Source of the DNA: BNWE01 sp964369545
GTDB taxonomy: Bacteria > Pseudomonadota > Alphaproteobacteria > UBA3830
Direction of reading: 5' to 3'
DNA length: 64,000 nucleotides
Assembly: GCA_964369545.1 (NCBI GenBank)
Contig: CAYJFA010000004.1
Coordinates: 70,098-134,097 of the forward strand
Positions 35,228 to 43,627 of this stretch are shown here, one piece after another. How positions within the stretch are numbered: the first letter of the stretch is position 1; each line of letters opens with the position of its first letter. A program made the translations under genes and the position numbers. The notes beneath the pieces were generated by a model that searched no databases, was not told where the DNA came from, and saw nothing but the letters and a program-made list of their open reading frames with translations.

Positions 35228-36016
35228 TTGATACATAATAATGAGAGTTCAATTTATTCAAAAGATGATTTTGTGTATTTGCGTAAATCAGGTGAATTGG
35301 CGGCATATATTCTTGATTACATTACTTCTTTTGTGAAAGAAGGAGTAACAACCATTCAGCTAGATAAATTGTGTCATGATGAAATTATTAAGCATGGAGC
35401 GATTCCTGCACCTCTTGGGTATAATGGCTACACAAAATCAATATGTACATCGTTAAATCATGTTGTGTGTCATGGAATTCCTTCTGAGAGAAAATTATCT
35501 AATGGAGATATTTTAAATATAGACGTGACCGTTATTTTAAATGGCTGGTACGGCGATACAAGTAGGATGTATGTAATTGGAAAACCAACACAAAAAGCAC
35601 GGGAGCTTATTGATGTTACCTATGAAGCTATGATGCTTGCCATCAGATTAGTGAAACCGGGAATATTTTTGGGTGATATTGGACATGCTATTCAAAGCTT
35701 TGTTGAGGCAAAAAAGTTTTCTGTAGTAAGAGATTATTGTGGTCATGGTATTGGGCGTGTTTTTCATGATGATCCGGCTGTTTTGCATTTTGGAAAACCT
35801 GAAACGGGAATACGGTTGGTTCCGGGGCATGTTTTTACAATTGAACCAATGATAAATGTTGGTGGATATAAAACAAAACTTTTATCGGATGGATGGACTG
35901 CTATCACTGCTGATCGTTCTTTATCTGCTCAATTTGAACACACTATTGGAGTCACAGAAGAAGGTTGTGAGATTTTCACAGCATCAAAATCAGAAATGCA
36001 TAAAACTGCCATATGA
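35228..36016 (+). CDS. map: Methionine aminopeptidase, type I
   Basis: Map removes the initiator methionine from new proteins, after deformylase action. The 262-residue protein has the five metal ligands in order: two Asp in LNIDVTVILNGWYGDTSRM, His in DYCGHGIGRVFHDDP, Glu in FTIEPMINVG, and Glu in SAQFEHTIGV. The start is a TTG with GGAGAG eight bases before. The stop overlaps the radC start (ATGA), so the two are coupled. Confidence 0.95.
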   Translation: MIHNNESSIYSKDDFVYLRKSGELAAYILDYITSFVKEGVTTIQLDKLCHDEIIKHGAIPAPLGYNGYTKSICTSLNHVVCHGIPSERKLSNGDILNIDVTVILNGWYGDTSRMYVIGKPTQKARELIDVTYEAMMLAIRLVKPGIFLGDIGHAIQSFVEAKKFSVVRDYCGHGIGRVFHDDPAVLHFGKPETGIRLVPGHVFTIEPMINVGGYKTKLLSDGWTAITADRSLSAQFEHTIGVTEEGCEIFTASKSEMHKTAI

Positions 36017-36699
36017 AATCAAACAATAGAAAACCTCATTACTTAGGAGATAGAGAACGGCTTAGAAAAAAATTCTTATCCAATAAAGATTGTATATTGG
36101 ATTATGAGCTGCTAGAGCTTTTATTATTTTATGTGTTTTCCAGAAAGGATACAAAAGAGATTGCTAAAAATCTTTTAAATCATTTTAAATCCATACGTAA
36201 TACAATTTTTGCTAATTTCGCTGATTTAAATAAACTTGAAAATGTTGGCAAATCAGCAGCGATCTTATTATGTCTTATAAAAGAAATACTACTTAGAATG
36301 GATAAAGAAGAAATTGAGGAATCTAGTATAATTGCATCCAGTGAACATGTAATTAATTATTATAAGAACATGTTTTGGGATAAAAAACAGGAACAATTGC
36401 GCGTAATGTTTTTAAATAATAAAAACAAATTATTGACCGATGAATTATTGCAAATTGGGACAGTCAATCAAACAGCGATATATCCAAGAGAAATTATTGC
36501 TAGAGCTTTAGAAGTCGGTGCGAGCGCTATAATTATGGTACATAATCATCCAAGCGGTGATCCACATCCCTCGCATCATGATGTCGTAATTACTAAGCAG
36601 CTTAAGGAAGTTGCAAAAAAACTGGATATCATACTTCTCGACCATCTTATTATTGGGAGAAGCAAGAGTATATCGATGAAGGAGATTGGAATAATTTAG
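36013..36699 (+). CDS. radC: RadC-like JAB-domain protein
   Basis: RadC family proteins pair a helix-hairpin-helix region with a JAB/MPN metal domain; the molecular role is uncertain. The 228-residue protein shows the HhH part (ENVGKSAAILL, near residue 75) and the JAB signature VGASAIIMVHNHPSGDPHPS with H-x-H, Ser and Asp (HHDVVITKQL). Length is typical. It is the last gene of this run and ends four bases inside the convergent cca gene. Confidence 0.93.
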   Translation: MKSNNRKPHYLGDRERLRKKFLSNKDCILDYELLELLLFYVFSRKDTKEIAKNLLNHFKSIRNTIFANFADLNKLENVGKSAAILLCLIKEILLRMDKEEIEESSIIASSEHVINYYKNMFWDKKQEQLRVMFLNNKNKLLTDELLQIGTVNQTAIYPREIIARALEVGASAIIMVHNHPSGDPHPSHHDVVITKQLKEVAKKLDIILLDHLIIGRSKSISMKEIGII

Positions 36700-37898
36700 T
36701 TTTTATTTATAAGTTTTATAGCAAAAATTAGACAGTCATCAGCATTAACATCGTTTTCCGATTCTAACCAAAACTTTTTTGTTTCTATCATTACATTTTT
36801 CAATTCTTCACTAGATAATTTATATTTTGAAAGTGAGTTTGCTTTGAAGTTAAAATCGACATATTCTGAATTGCGAAAGTTTGTTAACTGATTGTTTAAA
36901 TTTTTTAATTTATAAGGGAAAATTTTTTGAAAAAACATTTTAATAATTATGTAGTTTATATAGAAAATTCTGTGTTTTTTCTTTATCATTTTTAGCTTTT
37001 TCTTTATTGAAAAAATATTGTTGCTGTTATCTGTTAATTTTAATAATTTTTTGATTTTTCTTGAAAAATTATATTTTCGAATTAGTAGTTCTATAGGAAT
37101 TTTTGAGAATTTCAACAACATAGATAAGCGTTCTTCAGCAGATATATTGTCATTAATTTCCAATTTGCTGATAACTTTTAGTGGATCGTATTGTAATTCG
37201 AAAAGTTCATCCAATATAAATCGCATAAATGGAATTATTTTATAGCTATTTGCTGTTTCGAAGATTTTTAATAATTCAGATATGATTCTTTCTGATGATA
37301 ATATAAATACGTTATGTTTTAGCAAATTCATTAACTCAAGATATTTTTCATCACATTTGAATTCTCCATATTTTACAACAAATCTGAAGTATCTCAGAAT
37401 TCTTAGATAATCTTCTGTCATTCTTTCTTTTGGATTACCAATGAATTTGATGTTTTTTTTGGATATATCTACTATTCCATTGTGATAATCAAAGAGATTA
37501 TTATTTTTATCCATATATATTGCGTTAATCGTAAAATCTCTGCGATTAGAATCAATTTCGAATGACTTTGTAAACGTTACTTCAGCTTTGCGACCGAATG
37601 TTTTTACATCTTTGCGCAGTGTCGTTATTTCGTATGATTTTTTACGATAAATAATAGTTACTGTTCCGTGATTAATTCCTGAAGGAATAGTTTTTATGTT
37701 ATGTGATTGAAAAATGTCGATAATTTCAACTGGTGTCGCAGTGGTTGCAATATCGATATCAGACATTGCGATTCCAAGAAGAAAATTTCTAACTGCTCCT
37801 CCAACAATTTTTGCTTTATGACCATGTTTTTCTATTGTAGTTAGAATAAAGAAAATATCATCCGTTATTAGAGATTTATTTTTTTTCTTTAAACCCAT
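36696..37898 (-). CDS. cca: CCA tRNA nucleotidyltransferase / poly(A) polymerase family protein
   Basis: This class II nucleotidyltransferase repairs or adds the 3' CCA of tRNAs. From the ATG used the protein has 400 residues, with the catalytic head KIVGGAVRNFLLGIAMSDID (G-G-x-V-R-D/N and D-x-D), TTLRKDVKTFGRKAEV, RRDFTINAIYMD, and RILRYFRFVVKYGEF. A divergent, Lys/Asn-rich C-terminal body follows. An earlier in-frame TTG would add 23 residues of no family character. Base use is very A+T-rich in the C-terminal half. Both tRNA genes here already encode CCA, so repair is the likely role. Confidence 0.9.
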   Translation of the reverse strand: MGLKKKNKSLITDDIFFILTTIEKHGHKAKIVGGAVRNFLLGIAMSDIDIATTATPVEIIDIFQSHNIKTIPSGINHGTVTIIYRKKSYEITTLRKDVKTFGRKAEVTFTKSFEIDSNRRDFTINAIYMDKNNNLFDYHNGIVDISKKNIKFIGNPKERMTEDYLRILRYFRFVVKYGEFKCDEKYLELMNLLKHNVFILSSERIISELLKIFETANSYKIIPFMRFILDELFELQYDPLKVISKLEINDNISAEERLSMLLKFSKIPIELLIRKYNFSRKIKKLLKLTDNSNNIFSIKKKLKMIKKKHRIFYINYIIIKMFFQKIFPYKLKNLNNQLTNFRNSEYVDFNFKANSLSKYKLSSEELKNVMIETKKFWLESENDVNADDCLIFAIKLINKN

Positions 37899-37969
37899 AT
37901 TAAAACACTTTTCTTTTATGTATTCTATAACACAATTGTTTGTTTTTTGCCTAAGGATTATTAACAAAT

Positions 37970-38215
37970 ATGATACCAGATAAGAATATCAATAATATGG
38001 AATTTGAGGAAGCTTTAAAGGAGCTAGAAGATATCAGTAAAATTCTAGAGGAAGGTAAATCATCACTTAAAGAATCTGTCGCCTTATATGAGCGTGGTAC
38101 TTTATTAAAAAAACATTGCGACGGCATATTAGAATCTACGCAATTAAGAATTAATCAAATATCATCTGATAAAGATGGAAATATAGGTATAAAGGAAATA
38201 TCTTCTATTGCCTAA
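37970..38215 (+). CDS. xseB: Exodeoxyribonuclease VII small subunit XseB
   Basis: XseB is the small helical subunit that joins XseA to make exonuclease VII. The 81-residue protein shows the family core MEFEEALKELEDISKILEEG followed by the SLKESVALYERGTLLKKHCD segment. A longer C-terminal tail overlaps the next gene's open frame by a few bases. It opens a plus-strand run divergent from cca. xseA is not in the window. Confidence 0.9.
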   Translation: MIPDKNINNMEFEEALKELEDISKILEEGKSSLKESVALYERGTLLKKHCDGILESTQLRINQISSDKDGNIGIKEISSIA

Positions 38216-38249
38216 TGTAGGCCAGCAAATAGAAAAAGTGAGGTTACAA

Positions 38250-38552
38250 ATGGATATAATTGTTATCCCGTTGCTTTTATTAATAAAATCAATAATTGGA
38301 TTTACTGTATGGATTATTTTAGCAGATGTAATAATAAGTTGGTTAATAGCCATGAGTATTTTCAATACTAACAATAGATTTGTTTATTCTATAATAGATA
38401 CTCTTTCTAAAATCTCTGGATTTTTGCTGAATCCAATAAGAAGCAGACTACCGAGCAGTTTTGGTTCCATCGATATTTCTCCTGTTATTTTTATTTTGTT
38501 TGTGACGTTTATTGAGAATATTATTAATCGTATATTAATGAAGATTTCGTAG
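38250..38552 (+). CDS. YggT-family membrane protein
   Basis: A protein of 100 residues from the ATG preceded by GAGGTTAC; the frame is open earlier but without family resemblance. It has two hydrophobic regions (residues about 5-35 and 75-95) around the motif LNPIRSRLPSSFGSIDISPV, the hallmark of YggT (P-x-R). YggT proteins are small inner-membrane proteins of unclear function, linked to osmotic stress and to division-site genes. It lies between xseB and folD. Confidence 0.88.
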   Translation: MDIIVIPLLLLIKSIIGFTVWIILADVIISWLIAMSIFNTNNRFVYSIIDTLSKISGFLLNPIRSRLPSSFGSIDISPVIFILFVTFIENIINRILMKIS

Positions 38553-38569
38553 TTTTAGGAATTTTATTT

Positions 38570-39421
38570 ATGGCAAAAATTATAAATGGAAAAGAAATTG
38601 CTGTGGAGTTTTCTAGTATAATCAAGGATCGGATTGAAGAATTAAAAACAGATGGAATTTATCCTAAAATTGCCCTCATAAATGCCAGTGATGATCCAGC
38701 AAGCGAGGTATATGTTTCAAAAAAATCTAATATGGCAGAAAGTTTAGGCATCAACTCTGCTATTTATAAATTTGGTAGCAATGTCCAAGAAAAGGAAATT
38801 TCTAATTTAATAAAGGAGTTAAATGAAGATGGAAAAGTACACGCGGTTTTACTGCAATCTCCATTGGCAAATGCATTGAGGTTTAGAGATCTTGTGAATC
38901 TAATAGATCCAAATAAAGATGTCGATGGACTTACAACTTTGAATCAAGGTCGTTTGTTTTCTGGAGAGCCAGGTATTGTGCCGTGTACTCCTCTTGGTGT
39001 TATGCATTTACTGCGTACAGTGCATGAGGATTTAGCAGGATTGCACGCTGTTGTACTTGGGAGATCTTCGATTGTTGGACGTCCACTATCACAACTCCTA
39101 CTGAATGCGAATTGCACTGTTACTTTGCTGCATTCATATTCTCGTGATTTACCAGAAATATGTCGTACCGCAGATATTTTGGTAAGCGCCATTGGAAAAC
39201 CGCAGTTTGTGAGAAGAAAATTTGTGAAAGCAGGGGCAACTGTGATCGATGTCGGGGTTAATAGAATCGAAGAAAATGGCATGAAAAAAATTGTCGGCGA
39301 TGTGGATTTTGATGGTGTTTTCGATATTGCGGGCGCTATTACTCCTGTACCTAATGGTGTAGGGCCGATGACTGTAGCATATTTGATGCACAACACATTG
39401 AAACTTACATGCTATTCTTAA
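38570..39421 (+). CDS. folD: Bifunctional methylenetetrahydrofolate dehydrogenase/cyclohydrolase FolD
   Basis: FolD oxidises 5,10-methylene-THF to 10-formyl-THF in two steps, supplying formyl groups for purines and for Fmt (encoded at about 50 kb). The 283-residue protein shows NASDDPASEVYVSKKSNMAE with the catalytic Lys, VHAVLLQSPLANALRFRDLV, DVDGLTTLNQGRLFSG, PCTPLGVMHLL, the NADP-binding AVVLGRSSIVGRPLSQLL and PVPNGVGPMTVAYLM. Length is normal. Confidence 0.97.
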   Translation: MAKIINGKEIAVEFSSIIKDRIEELKTDGIYPKIALINASDDPASEVYVSKKSNMAESLGINSAIYKFGSNVQEKEISNLIKELNEDGKVHAVLLQSPLANALRFRDLVNLIDPNKDVDGLTTLNQGRLFSGEPGIVPCTPLGVMHLLRTVHEDLAGLHAVVLGRSSIVGRPLSQLLLNANCTVTLLHSYSRDLPEICRTADILVSAIGKPQFVRRKFVKAGATVIDVGVNRIEENGMKKIVGDVDFDGVFDIAGAITPVPNGVGPMTVAYLMHNTLKLTCYS

Positions 39422-39440
39422 TATAGGTTAGGCAATTATT

Positions 39441-40055
39441 ATGAGAAAATTATTTTATTTTATTTTTGCATTTTTTTTAGTGAGTGATTATACAGTATTA
39501 AACGCAGTCAGCGATATTAGTTTGCTAGAGGAGTCTGTGCGCAATCTTACAGGAAAAATCGAAGAACTTGAAAAAACTGTTTCGGAAATGCAAAAAGATA
39601 TTAATTTATTAAAGGAATCTTTTGTAAAAAAGATTGATGAAGAAACAGCAAAGCGCGAATCTGAAATGATTGATGGTAAAAATCCTGAAGATATCATTAA
39701 AACAGCGTGCGGTTTAATTGATGATAACAATTACGAAGAAGCGCGTAAGTTATTGAATTTATTCATCAAAAAGAATCCAGAAAATATCTATTGCGGAATG
39801 TTCGTGTTTTATATTGGCGAAAGTTACTTTAAAGAAAAAGATTATAAAAATGCCGCGATAGAATATATGAAAAGTTACAAGAAAAATTCTAAGGGGCATA
39901 AATCGGCAGAAGCATTATATAAATTATCCTTGTGTTTCAAGAGGTTATCAAAAAATGAAGAATGTAAGGCTACTTTAGACAAATTAATTCGTGATTATCC
40001 AAATTCTGGAGACATTTTAACTAAAGCCAAAAAAGAACGCTCTTCTCTAAAATGA
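39441..40055 (+). CDS. cpoB: Tol-Pal system protein CpoB (YbgF)
   Basis: CpoB coordinates peptidoglycan synthesis with outer-membrane constriction. The 204-residue protein has a signal peptide (RKLFYFIFAFFLVSD), an N-terminal coiled coil (residues about 28-65) and three TPR-like repeats (for example NYEEARKLLNLFIKKNPEN and DYKNAAIEYMKSYKKNSKG). Its stop overlaps the tilS start (ATGA). The order cpoB-tilS-ftsH is common in Alphaproteobacteria; tolB and pal, usually just upstream, are replaced by folD here. Confidence 0.9.
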   Translation: MRKLFYFIFAFFLVSDYTVLNAVSDISLLEESVRNLTGKIEELEKTVSEMQKDINLLKESFVKKIDEETAKRESEMIDGKNPEDIIKTACGLIDDNNYEEARKLLNLFIKKNPENIYCGMFVFYIGESYFKEKDYKNAAIEYMKSYKKNSKGHKSAEALYKLSLCFKRLSKNEECKATLDKLIRDYPNSGDILTKAKKERSSLK

Positions 40056-41428
40056 CACGAGATTATTGCATTGCAGATCGTTTTACGCGCAAACAATATG
40101 CATTTGATTTTTTTGATTCCGAAATGCAGATTCTGCTAGCTAAATGTAATATCAATAGAGATAATTTATCCGATAACGTGATTTGTGTTGCAGTTTCTGG
40201 TGGCTCAGATAGTATGGCTCTTTTGGCTATGACTTCAAAATGGGCTGTGAAAAATAATGTTAAAATTTCATGTGTTACAGTAGATCACAAACTTCGAAAA
40301 GAATCCGGTGAGGAAGCTGTTTTTGTTCAAAATTTTTGTGAAGTTCTGGGGGTGAAACATACTATTTTAGAGTGGAATAGAAATCCGAATGAGAACGCTG
40401 TTTTATGTGACAATAAAATTGAAGATTTAGCTCGCGACTCTCGCTATAGATTGATTAGCGAGTTTTGCAAAAAGAATGTTATTAGAACTTTGTTGACAGG
40501 ACATACTTGGAACGATCAATTGGAAACTTTTGATATGAGAAAGGATTCCGGCAGTTCTAGCTTTGGCTTGGCAGGAATGAGCAGAATAAGAACAATTTCA
40601 AAAGATATTAAATTAGTGCGTCCGATTTTGCATTTCACAAGAGAATATTTACAAAAGTTTTTAAGAGGCGAAAAAATAAATTGGAAAAATGATCCAATGA
40701 ATGACTGTACTGCGTTTAAACGAGTTGTTTGTCGCAGAAAAATTCTAACATACGATAACAAAAAGCTTATGGATTTTTATATAAATATCAAAATGTTAGG
40801 AAAAACAAGATATGAAATAGAAAAAGCTGCTGTAAGTTTTTTAAAAGATAAAGAAAAATGTTTTTTTTCAAGTTTTGGTTACGCTGTTTTGAATTTTTTA
40901 TCTTTTGATGTAGAAAAAACAAATGTACAAGTTGAAATTATAAAACGTGTTATTTGGAATATCGGAGGGAAAAAATATACAGCCAATATTAATGAAGATA
41001 TTTTACAGAAAATAATAAGTAATAAAATCAATACAATAGGAAGGTGTTTATTAAAAGTTAATAAAAAATCAATTGGCGTATTTAGGGAAAACAGAAATTT
41101 TATTGATATAAAGATAGAAAAAAATTCGGATTTTACAAACAGTTGTGTTTTTGATAATAGATTTTTGATAAAAATCAAAGAAAATTTTTTTTTAAACGAT
41201 GATTTAGACAATATTATTATATCATCTTGTTATTATTACCAATTAAAGCACAAAAAAGAGTTTAATTATAATTATTTAGACGTTTTACCCAGGAATGCGA
41301 TTTTCGGATTGCCATGTGTTTTTAGAAATAATAAAATCATAGCTGCTTGTGGTATGAAACATGAATCTGAAAAAGTTAGTTTCGAGTTTATTCATAAGAT
41401 GAATTTATTTGATGTATTTCTGTATTAG
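40052..41428 (+). CDS. tilS: tRNA(Ile)-lysidine synthetase TilS
   Basis: TilS converts cytidine 34 of tRNA-Ile(CAT) to lysidine so that it reads ATA. The 458-residue protein has the PP-loop VAVSGGSDSMALL (Ser49-Ser54), the TVDHKLRKESGEEA segment, and TGHTWNDQLETFDMRKDSGS, where the second Asp of the usual pair is Asn. A divergent, Lys/Asn-rich C-terminal half follows. The ATA codon is frequent in this window, so the enzyme should be essential. Translation is coupled to cpoB. Confidence 0.93.
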   Translation: MTRDYCIADRFTRKQYAFDFFDSEMQILLAKCNINRDNLSDNVICVAVSGGSDSMALLAMTSKWAVKNNVKISCVTVDHKLRKESGEEAVFVQNFCEVLGVKHTILEWNRNPNENAVLCDNKIEDLARDSRYRLISEFCKKNVIRTLLTGHTWNDQLETFDMRKDSGSSSFGLAGMSRIRTISKDIKLVRPILHFTREYLQKFLRGEKINWKNDPMNDCTAFKRVVCRRKILTYDNKKLMDFYINIKMLGKTRYEIEKAAVSFLKDKEKCFFSSFGYAVLNFLSFDVEKTNVQVEIIKRVIWNIGGKKYTANINEDILQKIISNKINTIGRCLLKVNKKSIGVFRENRNFIDIKIEKNSDFTNSCVFDNRFLIKIKENFFLNDDLDNIIISSCYYYQLKHKKEFNYNYLDVLPRNAIFGLPCVFRNNKIIAACGMKHESEKVSFEFIHKMNLFDVFLY

Positions 41429-41463
41429 GGGTTAGCCTTATATTTATTTCAAGGAAGTGATAA

Positions 41464-43392
41464 TTGAGTAAAAATCATAAAAATATTATAGTATGGATCA
41501 CGATAGCATGCTTTTTTTATTTGTTATTTCACGCGTTTAATACTGGAAGGGAAAACATAAGTAATATCGCATATTCGGATTTCATATCAGAAGTGGAAAA
41601 TGGCAAAGTTTCCAGCGTTGCTATTAGAGGATCTTCAATCGAAGGTATAACAACCGATGGAAAAGTATTTTCTACTTATGATCCCAAGGATTCAGGTTTG
41701 ATAAATAGATTAATAGAAAAGCATGTTCGTATTATCGCAGGCCCAAGTGAGGAACATTCTAACTTTTTACATGTGTTATTCAGCAGTATATTTCCTCTTC
41801 TGGTTTTAATGGGAATATGGTTCTTTTTTATGCGGCAGATCCAATCGGGCGGAAATAAAGCACTCGGATTCGGAAAATCAAAAGCGAAACTGCTAAATGA
41901 AAAATCGGCGAAAGTGACATTTGAAGATGTTGCAGGAATTGATGAAGCAAAGCATGAATTGGAAGAAATAGTCGATTTTTTAAAGGATCCAAGTAAATTT
42001 AGGCGGTTGGGCGGTAAGATACCAAGAGGTGTGCTGTTAGTTGGGTCTCCAGGAACTGGAAAAACACTGTTGGCTCGTGCGATTGCAGGTGAGGCCAATG
42101 TCCCATTTTTTAGTATTTCCGGATCTGAATTTGTAGAAATGTTTGTAGGCGTTGGTGCTAGCAGAGTTCGTGATATGTTTGAACAGGGAAAAAAGAACGC
42201 ACCATGTATCATATTTATAGATGAAATCGACGCAGTTGGAAGGCATAGAGGATTTGGTCTTGGAGGTGGCAACGATGAACGTGAGCAAACTCTGAATCAA
42301 CTTTTAGTTGAAATGGACGGATTTGAAGAAAATAACGGTGTAATTATTATCTCCGCTACCAATAGACCAGATGTTTTGGATCCGGCCCTACTGCGTCCTG
42401 GACGTTTTGATCGACAGGTCGTGGTACCTGCTCCTGATATAAATGGCAGAGAAAAAATACTTCGAGTTCATTTAAAGAAAGTTCCTTTGTCATCTGATGT
42501 GGATCCTTTGGTGTTGGCACGTGGCACGCCTGGTTTTTCTGGTGCAGATTTGGCTAATCTTGTTAATGAAGCTGCGTTGCTTGCTGCCAGGCATAACAAA
42601 CGTGTTGTCAGCATGGATGATTTGGAAGATGCAAAAGATAAAGTCATGATGGGCGCTGAGCGTCGCTCCATGGTTATGTCGGAGGATGAAAAAAAATTAA
42701 CAGCATACCATGAAGCTGGTCATGCTATTGTTGCCCTGAACCTTCCGGAATCCGATCCGATACATAAAGCGACAATTATTCCAAGAGGAAGAGCTCTTGG
42801 AATGGTTATGAGACTACCGGAGAAAGATAGATTATCCGTTACTAAAATAAAGCTCGAAGCGGATCTGGCTGTAGCCGCTGGTGGCAGAATTGCTGAAGAG
42901 ATGATTTTTGGAGCCGATAAAGTAACAACAGGAGCATCTTCTGATATTAACCAGGTCACTAAAATCGCAAAAATGATGGTAGTGGAGTGGGGGATGAGTG
43001 AAAAATTAGGTTTTCTCTCTTATGCCGGAGAAGGAGCGCAGGAAGTTTTTCTTGGGCATTCTACTTCTACAACAAAAAACCTGTCAAATATAACAGCTCA
43101 AAAAATAGATGAAGAAATTAGGGCTATCGTAGATAGAACCTATAAACGGGCGGAAGATATTTTAAAAAGTAATGTCAAGGAATTGGAATTACTTGCACAA
43201 GGGTTGCTTGAGCATGAGACTTTATCTGGAGAAGATATTAAAAAAATCGTGAATGGCAAAAAACTTGAAAAGCAAAAAACATCGAAGGTAGTCACTGATT
43301 CAAAAAAAGTAAAAATGCCAACATCTGAAGATATTAAAAATGCAGAAAAACAAGTTTCAGATAAGCAAAATAATAAAAAAAGAAAGAAGTAA
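41464..43392 (+). CDS. ftsH: ATP-dependent zinc metalloprotease FtsH
   Basis: FtsH is a membrane-anchored AAA protease that degrades unneeded membrane and regulatory proteins, including the heat-shock sigma factor in many bacteria. The 642-residue protein has two transmembrane helices (residues about 8-25 and 105-122), Walker A GSPGTGKT at 194-201, and Walker B with IIFIDEIDAVGRHRG. The second region of homology is ATNRPDVLDPALLRPGRFDR, and the zinc site HEAGH lies near residue 417. The start is a TTG with AAGGAAG before it. The C-terminal tail is Lys-rich. It precedes dnaK, another heat-shock gene. Confidence 0.98.
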   Translation: MSKNHKNIIVWITIACFFYLLFHAFNTGRENISNIAYSDFISEVENGKVSSVAIRGSSIEGITTDGKVFSTYDPKDSGLINRLIEKHVRIIAGPSEEHSNFLHVLFSSIFPLLVLMGIWFFFMRQIQSGGNKALGFGKSKAKLLNEKSAKVTFEDVAGIDEAKHELEEIVDFLKDPSKFRRLGGKIPRGVLLVGSPGTGKTLLARAIAGEANVPFFSISGSEFVEMFVGVGASRVRDMFEQGKKNAPCIIFIDEIDAVGRHRGFGLGGGNDEREQTLNQLLVEMDGFEENNGVIIISATNRPDVLDPALLRPGRFDRQVVVPAPDINGREKILRVHLKKVPLSSDVDPLVLARGTPGFSGADLANLVNEAALLAARHNKRVVSMDDLEDAKDKVMMGAERRSMVMSEDEKKLTAYHEAGHAIVALNLPESDPIHKATIIPRGRALGMVMRLPEKDRLSVTKIKLEADLAVAAGGRIAEEMIFGADKVTTGASSDINQVTKIAKMMVVEWGMSEKLGFLSYAGEGAQEVFLGHSTSTTKNLSNITAQKIDEEIRAIVDRTYKRAEDILKSNVKELELLAQGLLEHETLSGEDIKKIVNGKKLEKQKTSKVVTDSKKVKMPTSEDIKNAEKQVSDKQNNKKRKK

Positions 43393-43472
43393 TATCCGTA
43401 TTGCTAGCTAAAAGTGCGATAGAAAATTTTAAGCTAATCTCTCTGTGCTTTTGTGTTTTATGAGAGATATTA

Positions 43473-43501
43473 TTGACATTTTTATTACTTAATCTTAGAA
43501 T
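43473..43501 (+). promoter_or_regulatory. Sigma-70-type promoter upstream of dnaK
   Basis: TTGACA (perfect -35) and TAGAAT (-10, one mismatch) are separated by exactly 17 bases. The predicted start of transcription leaves a leader of about 120 bases before dnaK. No convincing sigma-32 (CTTGAA / CCCAT-type) promoter was found in the same interval. Confidence 0.65.
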
Positions 43502-43536
43502 ACAATTATTGATGATGTAATGTCATCTTTTTGAAT

Positions 43537-43621
43537 AAAATGCCTAATGTTGGGGTTTATTCTGTTGTTTAACAAAATGCCTATGTTGGGTTTTGTGATT
43601 AAAATTTGCCTATGAAAGGGG
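43537..43621 (+). repeat. Three imperfect direct repeats in the dnaK leader
   Basis: The motif AAAATGCCTAATGTTGGGG occurs at 43537, as AAAATGCCTATGTTGGG at 43574, and in weaker form (AAAATTTGCCTATGAAAGGGG) at 43601. The last copy forms the dnaK ribosome binding site. Spacing is 37 and 27 bases. They lie in the transcribed leader and could bind a regulator or have arisen by duplication of the translation start region. Confidence 0.5.
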
Positions 43622-43627
43622 ATTATT

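Noticed and set aside
43537..43621. Repeats before dnaK as a CRISPR array
   Set aside because: Only three imperfect copies with uneven short spacing, no spacers and no cas genes.
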